The notes: generated by a model not told the origin, from the letters alone. Positions 1 to 10,785 are shown, counted from the stretch's first letter. The stretch is DNA of 64,000 nt from Tenodera sinensis (GCA_030765045.1 CM060962.1:210767136-210831135); one strand, 5' to 3'. Numbers and translations are program-made.

Positions 1-160
1 GCCAACCAACTTAATGCTGGTTTTGAACACACAAACTATGTGTGGGCAATGTTTGAGATGTAGAATCAGGACTGAAAAATTTAATGCCATAACCAGGATT
101 TGAGCCATGGATCTTCCACTACAAATCGGTTGGGGAACTCTGCCCATAGTGATGCATAAT
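1..160. repeat. Decayed tRNA-like composite SINE (family C), fragment
   Basis: Similar to insertions at 26542-26873, 27297-27540 and 29603-29994. Shared pieces are a start like gccaacAAACTTacTGCTGG, the phrase tgtgtgggcaatgtttgagatg, and ggactgaaaaatttaatgcc joined to a damaged reverse tRNA-like B box (ggatttgagccatgg). The left edge is cut by the window. Confidence 0.55.
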
Positions 161-357
161 ATCTCAGGAATAAGGGTGAAATCCTCTCTGTCTGTCCATC
201 CGTCAATCATTCAATCAATCACCAGTAATGTTGCAATGTGATCTTTATTCTTTACAGTGTTTTTCACTTTTGTCCATTTAATAATAGGTTCTATGGTCAT
301 TTGATAAAAATACATTTATTCTGTAAGCAGAAAAAACATTCAAAACTCTTGGCTTAC

Positions 358-572
358 CTTAAAAATTTTGTCAAGCTGATCATATGTATCACGAACTCCT
401 GGAAATGTTGGTACCCCCGTTATCATTTCAACAAATATACAGCCTACGCCCCACATATCCAGAGATGTTGAGTATTCAGTACTTCCTAATAAGACATCTG
501 GTGGCCGGTACCAAAGTGTTACAACTTCATGTGAATATGTATGTGACGGCACAGATTTTGCCCTTGCTAAAC
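358..572 (-). CDS. Eip63E: PFTAIRE-type cyclin-dependent kinase, exon d (activation segment to start of C-lobe)
   Basis: Coding exon of a CDK14/15-like kinase (Eip63E in Drosophila). The acceptor reads ttttcag before base 572 and the donor gtaag follows base 358 on the minus strand. The first two bases complete the glycine of DFG begun in the exon at 11368-11554. The 71 following codons include [18 protein letters not shown], the substrate-pocket motif [11 protein letters not shown] and [15 protein letters not shown], which are characteristic of the PFTAIRE CDK group; the usual PPE is PPD here. The exon ends at DQLDKIFK in phase 0. The rest of the C-lobe must lie beyond base 1. Reading on past the donor gives only five non-conserved residues before a stop. 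The family is a cyclin Y-type dependent Ser/Thr kinase linked to Wnt and developmental signalling; that role is family knowledge. Confidence 0.93.
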
Positions 573-641
573 CTGAAAATGTTACAGAAAAAGATGTAAA
601 ATTTAAGTTTGTATATACATTCTAGTACAGGTCATTAGATA

Positions 642-713
642 GGGTGAGGCAAATAAAAGTGGCCCAGACAAGGGCTACAATTGTTCCCTGGGCCACTTTT
701 ATTTGCCCCACCT
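642..713. repeat. 71-bp near-perfect palindrome (mini inverted-repeat element)
   Basis: Arms 642-667 and 688-713 are reverse complements over 26 bp with two mismatches; the core is GGCAAATAAAAGTGGCCCAG. A 20-nt loop separates them. It looks like two transposon ends almost back to back, i.e. an extreme internal deletion derivative. It lies in the intron between the kinase exons at 358-572 and 11368-11554. Confidence 0.75.
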
Positions 714-719
714 GTATAT

Positions 720-1337
720 AGGAAGGAAACATTAGTGTATATTTCTTTCAATAATTATTTCTCTCAACAGAGTGGAAAGGAAAGTCTTATACTATTTTGT
801 TGTGCAAAGATCATTGAACAAACAATACCACATAACTGACATTTGAATAATTTTCATGCTTTTGTTGTATTGATAATCTTGGAATTCTAAGCAGTACTTA
901 AATTTTTCTGTTTAAACCAATTAAATAATATTTAAAACAATGCTCTGTAATTAAACTCCTTTTTTATCTGTTTTAGTATAAACAAAGATTAATATGGCAT
1001 AATTTGTTATTTTCTCCCATCAATTGCAGTGAAATACCATGTAAGTGCAGCATAACAAATCAAAATATGTGCATTTTACACATCTGATGTCAAAAAGTGT
1101 AAAATGTCTCATTTGTGTTACTTGAAAACTAACTTTCAAGATTCAAGAACAACATGTGACTTCTCCATATCTTCAAATTACATGGTGCCAAACAAAACTT
1201 TATTCATTTTTATATTTATGCTTATACTATCAAAATGCACAACCATTTGACTACCCATTAATCCATAATCTTTCTAGTTTATTTTGGCAAAACTTTCTGG
1301 TAACATATCTATTTTCATAGAAATCCATGTACAAAAA
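720..1337. other. AT-rich intronic stretch, nothing recognised
   Basis: No coding, RNA or clear repeat signal seen. It belongs to the intron of the kinase gene. Confidence 0.6.
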
Positions 1338-1958
1338 TCTGATGTGTTGCACTCACTTGACTTTCTCTACTCTTGTACTAACCATTCTTACAAACTCTTA
1401 TGCCTCTATCTTCTTCGTGTTGAGATAAACATCTGTACAAATTATCTTATTGCTTATTTCCTGGCACGTTCAAGGGGAATGTTAGAATACAGTAGGCTTT
1501 GTGCGATAGTCAAATGTTTTAAAGCTTTGAGATTCTGTTGTCTTTGCACACTTAACATATAAAAACAATGAACAACGATGATCCATTTCACGAAAGTTAT
1601 GTTTTCTGAAACTCGCACATATAACAAGGAATATCTCTGAAATGGTTCACCTTACAAGAAAATTTATTCGGACATAAATTGTGTATTTTAGCAAGATCTA
1701 CATTTTTTTGTATAGTATGATTTGGTCTATCTCTAACGGTTTACTAGCTATTCAAAATTCATCCAGAGTAAATATGACTATACATTTCATTTCTCATAAT
1801 AATAACACGCACGCGCGCGCGCACACACACACACCATTTTCTAAAAATGCTTTTTTTGGATTCAGGGGGTTGCAAAACATATATTTCTGGTGAAATCTCG
1901 ATATGGAATTTTTGGATGGAATACAATACTTCCCCTACTTACCAGTAGAGAAAGTAAA
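1338..1958 (+). repeat. Interspersed family A, copy 1
   Basis: Begins near gttgcactcacttgactttc and ends near accagtagagaaagta, the shared ends of family A. The ends carry a short inverted match, ACTTTCTCTACT. The middle part is deleted, and an (AC/GC)n microsatellite stands at about 1807-1834, where other copies have CAGA or CA arrays. No coding capacity. Confidence 0.8.
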
Positions 1959-2503
1959 AAAGGGAGAATAATTTCAGCATGAGAATGCTTTTGGCAACAT
2001 TGTGCAGGAGTCTGGATGGAATCCAGGTATCATTTAAACTTGCTGAAGAAGTAGCATAAGAAGTAAATTCTATAATAGCATGAGAATTCTGCAGTGAGGG
2101 ACCTTCCTAAATAAGCTAAACTAAAACAACAAGGCTGACATTTGAAATACAGGTCAGTAAGCCTGCAGTAGTACTGATAAGCCTATTCTGTAATTTGGAG
2201 TTCTCTTCTATCATTTTGAATTCTCGTATGCATTATATGCCTAATATATTTATATAGGGTGTAGCAGTGGTATATGACTGTTTTTAAAATGTGCTCATTT
2301 CTGTAGGTTTTGAGTGATGTGACCACCAGTACAGCTAATGACATCCCTAAACCATGCAATTATTTTTCTCAGTGCTGTGAAATATAATATGAATAACTGC
2401 TCTGTGAAAGAACATGTGATAAGAATTTCTTTTGAGTTGAAATCAATCTCTCATGTGCAGAGAAGATTTACAAATGAATTTAATATCACACAGCACACAA
2501 GCA

Positions 2504-2740
2504 GTCGGTCTGGGTGGCTCAGTTGGTTAGACACTGGCCTACTGTTCCCAAGGTCGCGGGTTCAAATCTGGCCCAGGCCGATGGTTTTTAAGTGTGCTTA
2601 AAAACGACAGCTCCATGTCAGTAGATTTACTGGCATGTAAAAGAACTCCTGCGGGACAAAATTCCGGCACACCGGCGACGCTGATGTGATCCTGGCAATT
2701 GACAGCGTCGTTAAACAACAAAATAACCTTTTTTTTTTTT
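2504..2740 (+). mobile_element. tRNA-derived SINE (family SA), copy 1
   Basis: The head has a Pol III A box (GTGGCTCAGTTGG) and B box (GGGTTCAAATC). The body ends gacagcgtcgttaaacaaca followed by an A/T-rich tail. Flanking 11-bp direct repeats GCACACAAGCA lie at 2493-2503 and 2741-2751, so the boundaries are exact. A second copy is at 30147-30373. Insertion by LINE machinery is inferred from the duplication and tail. Confidence 0.93.
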
Positions 2741-2889
2741 GCACACAAGCATTCCATTCTGAAACAGGATCCTGACGTGGGCGAGTAAATTTAACAATTC
2801 TGGCAATGTTTGTGATAAGTTTGTTAGTAGTGCAAAAACAGTCCACACACCTGAAAACATTGTGAGAGTTAGAGAGCAAAATCCACCTT

Positions 2890-4230
2890 GCTCTGCAAGG
2901 TATCAGTCAATGGCTTTGAATCTACTGGACAGAAGTTTTCACCAAATCCTATACTGTGACCTCAAATTTTAGCCATATAAGTTTCAATCTGGTAATGGCA
3001 AAGCTGATTTTCTTGCAAAAAAGGGTACTAGCAGTGTACAGAAATCTAGTTAATCTACCATTTTATGCAGCTAAAAGATTAGTCAACTCTGAATTCAAAA
3101 AAAATTATTGCAAAATATTACTATGAAAAATCAAAAAATAAAAGATGGAAACTACCAAACATTCAAACAGTAATTTAATTTAAAAGGTGAGTTAATTAAT
3201 AACACTGAACAACAACAAAATATTTTTCCGGGACGTGTTTCGAAGGTTAACTTTCTTCCATTATCAACCGAAAAAAGGTAAAACGAGCAGAAAAGAAAAA
3301 ATTATTAAAAGAAACTACAACTCTCACAGCAGAAAAGAAAAAATTATTAAAAGAAACTACAACTCTCACAGCAGCAAAAACAAAAATGATGTTCAAAAAA
3401 TTCACATATCATCCATGGGCCTTTGATAACAAAAAATCTGGCATATACCAAATTGATTACAGTGATTGTAATGAAATATACATGGGAAAACCAAAAGAAA
3501 TTTAGAAATCAGATCCAAGGAACACGTTAGAAACATCAAGAGTAAACAATTAGAAAAATCAGCGGTTGCATTTCACTTTTGGACAAAAAATCATGACATA
3601 AAGCTAGAACCGAAACTTCTCAAACACATAACCGGAAAACAAGAACTGTCCACATGGGAACAAATCTTTATTTTAAAAAATAGAAACCGAGTATTTAATT
3701 TAGACATTCCTCAGAGGGACATTTTCAGTAAGTTCATTGAACCGTTACCAGAAGAAACATCAGAAGAAGCATCACCATCCACACCATGAAAGACCATGGA
3801 AACCCAGTTATTGTCCGGTTGATAATGGAGGAAAGTTAACCTTCGAAACGCGTCCCGGAAAAATATTTTATAAGTGTTGTTCAGTGTTATTAATTAACTC
3901 ACCTTTTAAATTAAATTAATTACAACAACACTGTTTTCAAACTTCTATGAAAGGAAGATATTCAAACAGTAATTCCTGAGTATCCTTGAAAAATGGCAGT
4001 TGCAACCTTCAGGTTAATTACGGGACATACTGTCTGGCAAAACATTTGAACAGAATTGGGATATATTCTTCACCACTCTGTCCCCTATGTGATCTACAAG
4101 AGGAAATGGACCAAGACCACCTTCAAGTATACCCGGCCACTTCTGGTGCCCCATCCATCAGTGAAAAATGTTGGAGAGCAAGAGGACTAATGACTTCATT
4201 GTCAGAAATCCATCATTAGACAACAACAAA
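2890..4230 (+). pseudogene. 5'-truncated LINE ORF2 remnant, split by a Penelope-like insertion
   Basis: Before the insertion (to 3175) the frame reads like the end of a LINE RNase H domain (GKADFLAKKGTSS, then FYAAKRLVNSEFKKNYCKI). It resumes after 3959 with VATFRLITGH, then CLAKHLNRIGIYSSPLCPLC and EEMDQDHLQ, a CCHC-like tail usual for LINE ORF2 proteins. A frameshift near 4025 separates the two frames. ORF2 ends near 4217. A more complete tail of the same family is at 5105-5289. Family assignment beyond non-LTR element is uncertain; jockey/CR1-like tails look similar. Confidence 0.75.
3176..3959 (+). mobile_element. Penelope-like element 3' end (GIY-YIG region), copy 1
   Basis: Flanked by a 15-bp direct repeat ATTCAAACAGTAATT at 3161-3175 and 3960-3974. 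The interior (about 3370-3790), with a few frame breaks, encodes a GIY-YIG nuclease-like stretch: KSGIYQIDYSDCNEIYMG, then RSKEHVRNIKSKQLEKSAVAFHF and KHITGKQELSTWEQIFILKN. This module is the 3' part of Penelope-like ORFs. Bases 3171-3270 and 3816-3918 are inverted copies of each other (about 100 bp), so the insertion could fold into a long hairpin. A short tandem duplication, about 43 bp twice, lies at 3290-3375. Confidence 0.85.
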
Positions 4231-5090
4231 TTTCAATCTGTGTGTCGAGTTAAACCAATTAATAAACTTCCACAAATGCAGTTTTGTAGGTAGTTTACTG
4301 ACATTTTCAATACTAAACCAGATATTCTGAACAGCTTGATAATGTTGAATCAGGCACATTTCCATCTTTCTGGTTATGTAAACAAACAGAATTTTCTTCT
4401 ACACTTTAATTCAATGAAAAAGCTGAAGCTGTTAACAGTGAAGCAAAAGAATCTAAAATAAAAATATGGTGGACTCACCATGAAACATGTTTGGAGTTTT
4501 CAGAACTTGCAACATTACTAAGATAAGTGAACGTTTTAGTCTCCAAGTTGTTTTTATTTTAAACCTTTTGAAAAAGATATTACACAGTTCAAAAGTAATG
4601 GTCTCTGCCTTTGGAATTGCTGACCCATCCTTTTTCGAGGAAGGTGCTCATACTATGATCAACTCAGAACAGTAGCAATAAATACTCACAGCACTTGAAA
4701 TTTATAATGAAATTAATTTTGATGATGAATTATTCTTTCAGCAAGATAGCACCACAATGCACACTGCTTGTGTTTCAAAGAATTGACTGCAAAACATGTT
4801 TTCAGGATGCATAATTTCACTATTAGCAGACAGCCTGACTGCCAAGATCATCTGATCTGACTGCACCTGATCACTTCTTACACAATTATTTGAAAAGTAA
4901 GATGTATTGCAATAAGTCTCGCAACATCATTCAGCTGAAAGAAATGTAAGGAACAAAATTAGTGCTATTGAATCTGCTTTGTTGGGGAGAGTCATGCAGA
5001 ACTTTCATATAGATTGCAGGAATGTATTCATTGCTGTGGAGCTCACTTACAAAGCGTAGTATTTAAAAAGTAACAAGACATTAACAAATT
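4231..5090. other. Intronic stretch with possible decayed transposase
   Basis: Around 4700-5060 there is weak resemblance to a degraded transposase-type sequence (gatagcaccacaatgcacac, resembling a QDSTTMHTA motif), but stops are frequent. Nothing else is recognised. Confidence 0.35.
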
Positions 5091-5104
5091 ACATTATACT
5101 AGTT

Positions 5105-5289
5105 CAAGAATTGGGATATATTCTTCACCACTCTGTCCTCTATGTGATCTGCAAGAGGAAATGGATCGAGACCACCTTCAGATATGCCCGGCCACTTCTA
5201 ATGCCCCATCCATCAGTGAAAAATATTGGAGAGCAAGAGGATTAATGACTTCATTGTCAGAAATCCAGCATTAGCTAACAACAACAACA
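5105..5289 (+). mobile_element. Severely 5'-truncated LINE 3' end
   Basis: Flanked by 14-bp direct repeats ACATTATACTAGTT at 5091-5104 and 5290-5303. The 185-bp insert encodes RIGIYSSPLCPLCDLQEEM and a stop, then an (ACA)n tail. It matches the end of the LINE remnant at 4036-4225, so this is a separate retrotransposition of the same family. Confidence 0.9.
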
Positions 5290-6148
5290 ACATTATACTA
5301 GTTTGTTTCCAGTACATGGATTTTGTTATAATTGTCCCAAGTGTCCCACAACAGGTCTATAAAAACCATCATAACCCACTGCTGCACCCTGTACAAGTGG
5401 CTAACTTGTCCATGTTACTTTTGCACTATAATCTATATTTGTAAGCTTCCATTATTGGCATGGCCATATCAGAAATTATTATCACACTGAACTGTAATAA
5501 TTTGAACTGTATTGAACTGAATCTACATAGAAACCAATTAAGATAGATCTATTTAATTGACCTCAATTGCTTTTTTTGTTAAATGACAATACCATGGATA
5601 CACATAGTTTCCATGTCAGGCCAATCAAGATATTTGATTGTTTTAACACACTCAAGCCATGCATAGGTAATCTTTGAAGGGTAGAATCAGCATTCAAAAA
5701 CTCAATATCATAGCTGTGGTTCAAGTACCATGAAACGAGCACAGGGCTTCAAAATCAAATGTGCTGCAGTACTGAACAACCCTACAATGTGACCAGTATT
5801 ACCTGTTGTGACGGAAACATACCAAGCAAAGGAACTGAAATTGAAGACTTTGTTACGGGTATATAGCAATAATAATACATTGTGCATCCAAGGAAACACA
5901 AATGTATGTACAGTATGTGAGTATGAAATTAAAATATGTTGGAAGTGTAGTGGATTCTATGACTTGAGGCACACTATCTGGTTGCTCAGCCAACTATCGG
6001 GTTTTATTTTATTCTGGCATATCTCAGGGTGTATAGGTGCAGTGGAATAAATAGGCAAATACGTAAATGACACATTGGATTTCAAATAATAAAATACTGT
6101 GCTTTTAAGCACCTCCTTTATATTTTCCTCAAACAAACAGTTTGCCTA

Positions 6149-6392
6149 TCTTCCTTTCATAGACGTTTGAAAACAGTGTTGTTGTAATTAATTTAATCGC
6201 AGCACTATTTTGCGATGCCACTGCGGCAGAAATTGGCAGTCTGACTACAGAACCACTATCGCACTGTTGTCTTGACTTCGTCATCACAAGTGAATCACTG
6301 TCCTGCCAGGTTAACCTTCGAAACGCGTCGCGGAAAACTATGTTGTAAGTGTTGTTCAGTGTTATTAATTGACTCACCTTTTAAATTAAATT
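6149..6392 (+). mobile_element. Penelope-like element 3' end, copy 2, chimeric with mariner DNA
   Basis: Flanked by 14-bp direct repeats AAACAGTTTGCCTA at 6135-6148 and 6393-6406. The first part (6149-6197) is the inverted tail seen in the other copies; the last part (from about 6309, ttaaccttcgaaacgcgtcg) is the normal 3' tail. Between them, 6198-6308 is about 112 bp nearly identical to 7564-7676 of the mariner at 7418-8719, that is, the end of its transposase gene. Confidence 0.88.
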
Positions 6393-6778
6393 AAACAGTT
6401 TGCCTACTCAAAAAAGATTTTTTTTTTCATGTTCCTTTTTTGTAACTGTTTAAGTATATTACTGACTGCACTAATATCGAAAATTTGATAAAATTAACTT
6501 AAATTCACAACATCGTTCCTTTATTGTAACTATTTATATAAGTCAATGATGACTTTCCATGCATCTATACATTACACTTGATTTTAAGGGCTTAGAAAGG
6601 AAGCTGCTACAGAAGTGTTACTCAGGAAGACATTGTAACAGCAAAAATCAAAGACAATATTGCACGCGCTTTAAAGCAGGTGATGCCCTCAACATCTAAG
6701 TCAGTATCCAATGCAAAATCAAAATTTGCTGAAGAGATATGATCAAAGCAAACACTCCATTGAATGAAGTAGATAATT

Positions 6779-7139
6779 ATCTTCTTTTCTTAGAAGTTTG
6801 AAAACAGTGTTGTTATAATCAATTTAATTTAAAAGATGAGTCAATTTTCTTCAACACATAACCGGAAAACAAGAGCTATCCACATGGGAACAAATCTTCA
6901 TTTTAAAAAATAGAAACCGAGTATTTAATTTCGACATTCCCCAGAAAGATATTTTCAGCAAGTTCCTTGAACTGTTGCCAGAAGAAACATCAGAAGAAGC
7001 ATTGCCATCTGCACCATGGAAACCCAGTTATTATCCGGTTGATAATGGAGGAAAGTTAACCTCCGAAACGCGTTCCAGAAAATTATAAATGTAAGTGTTG
7101 TTTAGTGTTATTAACTGACTCACCTTTTAAATTAAATTC
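6779..7139 (+). mobile_element. Penelope-like element 3' end, copy 3
   Basis: Flanked by 12-bp direct repeats AAGTAGATAATT at 6767-6778 and 7140-7151. It starts with an inverted piece of the tail (about 60 bp) and jumps directly into the GIY-YIG downstream region (HITGKQELSTWEQIFILKN), then the usual tail with ttaacctccgaaacgcgttc. It has the same architecture as copies 1 and 2 but a different junction point. Confidence 0.88.
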
Positions 7140-7417
7140 AAGTAGATAATTCCCATTTTCGAGGATTTTTCTGAAAAATATACCAATTAGCGATTCCAAA
7201 CCAGACAACTCACCGTAAAGACTATTTATCTGATGGCTACGGAATAAATTGGGTTATACTAACAGAACTGTCAATGGTAACAAAATATGAGCGTCAGCAT
7301 TAATTAAGCACTTTTATTGGCTTCTTATTAATTCCAACATCTTTATGATTAATTCCGTCACAAAGAATAACTTTATGAAATTTAATTATTAGTAAAGTTC
7401 ACAAATAATTTAAATTA

Positions 7418-8719
7418 CGAGGGGAAATAAAAAAGTCTTTGCCCCTTATTTTTTTTCTGGTAAAATAAGATAGATACAGCCAACTAAACAGGTAGATATT
7501 ATTCCTTGTACCTTTCACTATTTTTCCACACAGTCCCCATGCCGGTTCAGACATTTGTCCCATCGCAGCACTATTTTGTGATGCTACTGCGGCAGAAATT
7601 GGCCGTCTGACTACAGAACCACTATCGCACTGTTGTCTTGACTTTGTCATCACAAGTGAATCACTGTCCTGCCAGGAACTTCAATGGACTGAAAAGATGG
7701 AAATCACCAGGGGCAAGATCCAGGCTGTGCATGCTCTAGAAACTCCCAGTGAAAGTTCCTCAGCTTGCCGAAGGTCTTGTTTGCCACATGTGGTCTCGCA
7801 TTGTTGTGGAGGATGATCATGTTGTCAATATCAAGAATCCTGCGGCACTTCTTTCTGATTGCAGCCTACAGAAGTGACAGTCTGGAACAATATCTGTCAG
7901 CATTGATGGTGGCACCTTCAGCATGAAATCCAGCACGAGAGGTTCACAGCAATCCCAGAATGCTGTTAACATCACTTTGTTAACAGATGGTGCAGTACGG
8001 AATTTCTTTTTTACAGGAAACCGCAGATGTTTCCACACCATACTCTGCTGTTTTGATTCCGGCATGTAATGCACTACCTACATTTCATCACCAGTAACAA
8101 TGCAATCCAGGAAATTGTCACCCTCTTCGGCACATCGTTGCAGATGACTCAAAGAAGCAATCATTCACTTGCTTTTCATCATGTCATCCAACTGCTTAGG
8201 AACCATCAACATGAAACCTTCTTGTACCCTACACAATCGAGAATGACACCAAAAGCACTCCCAAAAGAAATGTTGAGCTCCTGAACAATGTCTTTGATGT
8301 GCACGTGCCACTCTTTCACCATTGCATCCACGCAGGCAATATTGTCATCAGTCACTGATATACGCAGTCTCCCCGCATGCTCATTGTCATTCACGGCCAT
8401 TTTCAAAATCAGAACATCACGATCTCACACTTCTCAAAGCAAGACGTCTTTCCCCATATGTTGGTTGCATTTCCCTGTGGATCTTGATGGGCATTCGTCC
8501 CATACTCCATAGAAAACGGATCACACTCTGTTGCTTGTAAACCATGGATGTGTTAAGCACACCTGCTATTCTGAATGCACTGACAGCAGCAGCTGGAAAC
8601 TATGAGGACTGGCCCATGAAAAGTCCACCGCTTCGAATGTATATGTTGGTTTTTGTTTTACATTCGTCATTTGGCTGGAAAAAAAAATACAGGGGCCTAG
8701 ACTTTTTGATCTGCCCTTG
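7418..8719 (-). mobile_element. Decayed mariner-family transposon
   Basis: A 1302-bp element flanked by TA. Its terminal inverted repeats start CGAGGGGAAATaAAAAAGTC on the left and CAAGGGCAGATCAAAAAGTC on the right. The size is typical of mariner. The transposase is read on the minus strand in several frames: a helix-turn-helix part (DDNIACVDAMVKEWHVHIKD), the TGDE first-Asp motif followed by a stop, YMPESKQQSMVWKH, then HNNARPH where the second catalytic Asp is Asn, LDLAPGDFHLF with the third Asp, and a C-terminus LRWDKCLNRHGDCVEK. Stops and frameshifts mean it is dead. Confidence 0.92.
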
Positions 8720-9152
8720 TACTTACTGAAAAAAAGAAAATTGTAGAATTACTGATGTAACAACCAGATCTGTGGGGAACATAACTGTAGGTGTACTATC
8801 CAGGGGCTGTCCAGGGAAAACCTTTTTATTGACCACCAAGGTTTTGGATAAAGTGAATCATAATTCTATAGAAGTGTTTTTTATGAAGCAATGTGTCTTT
8901 TATGGCTTCTTGAGGTAATGTACAAAGATGTACAACTGTTCGTTACCGATATGGTGAAGGCAGCAAATAGAATAAAAGAACATTATAAGAAAATAATTCA
9001 TATAATTTGCTAGATAGAGCTAGATCATGACAGAACATTGCATTTCTCCTTTTCAAACTATACACTTTGTGCGACTTGTTTACATCGGAAGTTAACAAGG
9101 ACACTGTACATACAGCTGTATAATATCTATGTATATACAACCTGACGACAAA

Positions 9153-9407
9153 GCCTGCCTTGGTAGAGTGATGGTTAGCATGTCTGCCTCACGTTCAAGA
9201 GGTCACGAGTTCGAATCTTGCTTAGGGTAAGTTATCCGGGTAAGGTTTCTTCTGAGGTTTTCCTTTATCCTGAGAAGACAAATGTCGGGTAACTTAGAGC
9301 TCCATGGACCTCGGGCTCATTTGAGCATCATTTGAGCATCCGTTTCATTCATTCATTCAGCGTCCGATATGACATTACGTTAAAGGACGTTAATTTAAAA
9401 AAAAAAG
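9153..9407 (+). mobile_element. tRNA-derived SINE (family SB)
   Basis: The head has an A-box-like TTGGTAGAGTGATGGTTAGC and a B box GAGTTCGAATC. The body has taaggtttcttctgaggttt and ends in an A run. Imperfect 12-bp duplications lie at 9141-9152 (CCTGACGACAAA) and 9408-9419 (CTTGATGACAAA), each differing at two pyrimidines. A decayed copy of the body lies at 12890-13060. Confidence 0.88.
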
Positions 9408-9419
9408 CTTGATGACAAA

Positions 9420-10232
9420 CTGCACAAACTCATCTTTAATGGTGATTATATTTTTCAACATATGTTATATGCATTCCCACAGGCACAACTTAAGGAAGGG
9501 ATTCCCAAGAGGAATGTCACCCACTCTCATGTTTCAACTTAACATTTTATCTAAAGTAAGAACAAATTAGAAACTAAAGGCTTATGGTAGTAATATTGGA
9601 TCTTCTTTGGTAATAGCTTCATTATTTCCTTATTTGGCATTTTATTTTGAGTTACTTTATTTAAAAGCATAAAATGTATTTTATCCTTATATTAATTAAG
9701 TAATTTTCTGCTCAGGCATACTGAACTTGGTTCTGCACTAGTGTATGTTTGCCTATTAGTAAGCTAAGAATGACAAACAAAACCAATGAGTTTTGCCATG
9801 CAGCATATTCTACAGTGCCAAAGTTGTATTGGAGAGTTGCTGACCAACAATTTGCATTAACTTCTTTGGCTTTTCACTAACTCATAAAAAATGTTTATGA
9901 CATCATGGGTAATATAATTACTTCTATTTGCTTCTTGGCAGTTGCAGTAGATAAACCATTAAACTGAACCATCTGATAACATTTCTTGAAACATTTATTA
10001 TGAATAAAATGAAGTAGGTAGAAAAATAAAAAATTAAGTTTCATGTGAAGAACCTGATGACTAGCTAAAACTAAACCTTATCCAGTGGGAGAATGAAGTA
10101 GACTGAACAAAACCACATGACTCTTAATTCCAATGCTTCATCTTCATGGTTGTGATCCTTCTGTTCTCAAAATAATTCCTTGGAAAATACCCTAACTAAA
10201 GCTTTGAAATAAGCTTATATTTAGAGCTACCT
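9420..10232. other. AT-rich intronic stretch, nothing recognised
   Basis: No coding or repeat signal that I can support. Confidence 0.55.
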
Positions 10233-10234
10233 TT

Positions 10235-10500
10235 GTCACGTCATTCAGATCAACGACTTAAATGGGCAGGTCATTTAATCAGAATGGAAGAACTTCAAGT
10301 TCCAGAGAAGGTGTTACTAGGAGACTTTGGAGGAGGAAGGCTGGTACAAAGACCACATAATCAGTGGGAAGATGGTGTATACCAGGATTCACTACATATC
10401 CTCAAGATCCAGAATTGGAGAGTAGCAGCACAGGATCAACAATTTTGGCAGAGAACAACCGGGGAGGCCATGACCCAAAAACGGGCCTTTGCACCATAGA
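10235..10500 (+). pseudogene. LINE ORF2 C-terminal fragment
   Basis: An open stretch reads DQRLKWAGHLIRMEELQVPE, then QRPHNQWEDGVYQDSLHILK and QNWRVAAQDQQFW. The pattern RL-WAGH-xRM ... RP-xW-D ... NW-xxAQDR is the usual C-terminal tail of several arthropod non-LTR retrotransposons. It has no start of its own and is a truncated relic. Confidence 0.75.
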
Positions 10501-10669
10501 AGAAGCAGCTTTGAAAGCTTTCTTCATTTTTGCTAAAGCACAAAATATTGAGAACCAACCATAGTTAAATTATAAAAATATACAACTCATTGAATTTCTA
10601 ACAAAAATAATTCATACAGTATGCACAACTAGGAGGGAATGGCACAAAAACAAACAGTTTGAACCTTAA

Positions 10670-10785
10670 TATGGCTGAACAAGTTAATGTTACGAAACAT
10701 AAGCATGAAAAACTGCTATGAAGTACCGAAAAGACAATAATACTGCATGTATTTAACAAGTTGGAACTTAATTCTCTCACAGCAA
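10670..10785 (+). pseudogene. Relic of the helix-turn-helix transposase-like ORF found at 60998-61240
   Basis: The plus strand from ATG 10672 gives MAEQVNVTKHKHEKLL, a stop, then STEKTIILHVFNKLE. It parallels VVKHKRGKPLRSVEKTIILNVFNKF at 61013-61088. It is short and broken, with the rest of the element not seen. Confidence 0.6.

Noticed and set aside
340..357. Extension of the kinase exon to residues VSQEF
   Set aside because: This is read-through past a consensus GTAAG donor; the residues are not conserved in the family.
2504..2600. Possible tRNA gene at the SINE head
   Set aside because: A and B boxes are present but no cloverleaf closes, and the unit is flanked by a target duplication.
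8288..8540. Plus-strand frames in the mariner
   Set aside because: Shadows of the minus-strand transposase.
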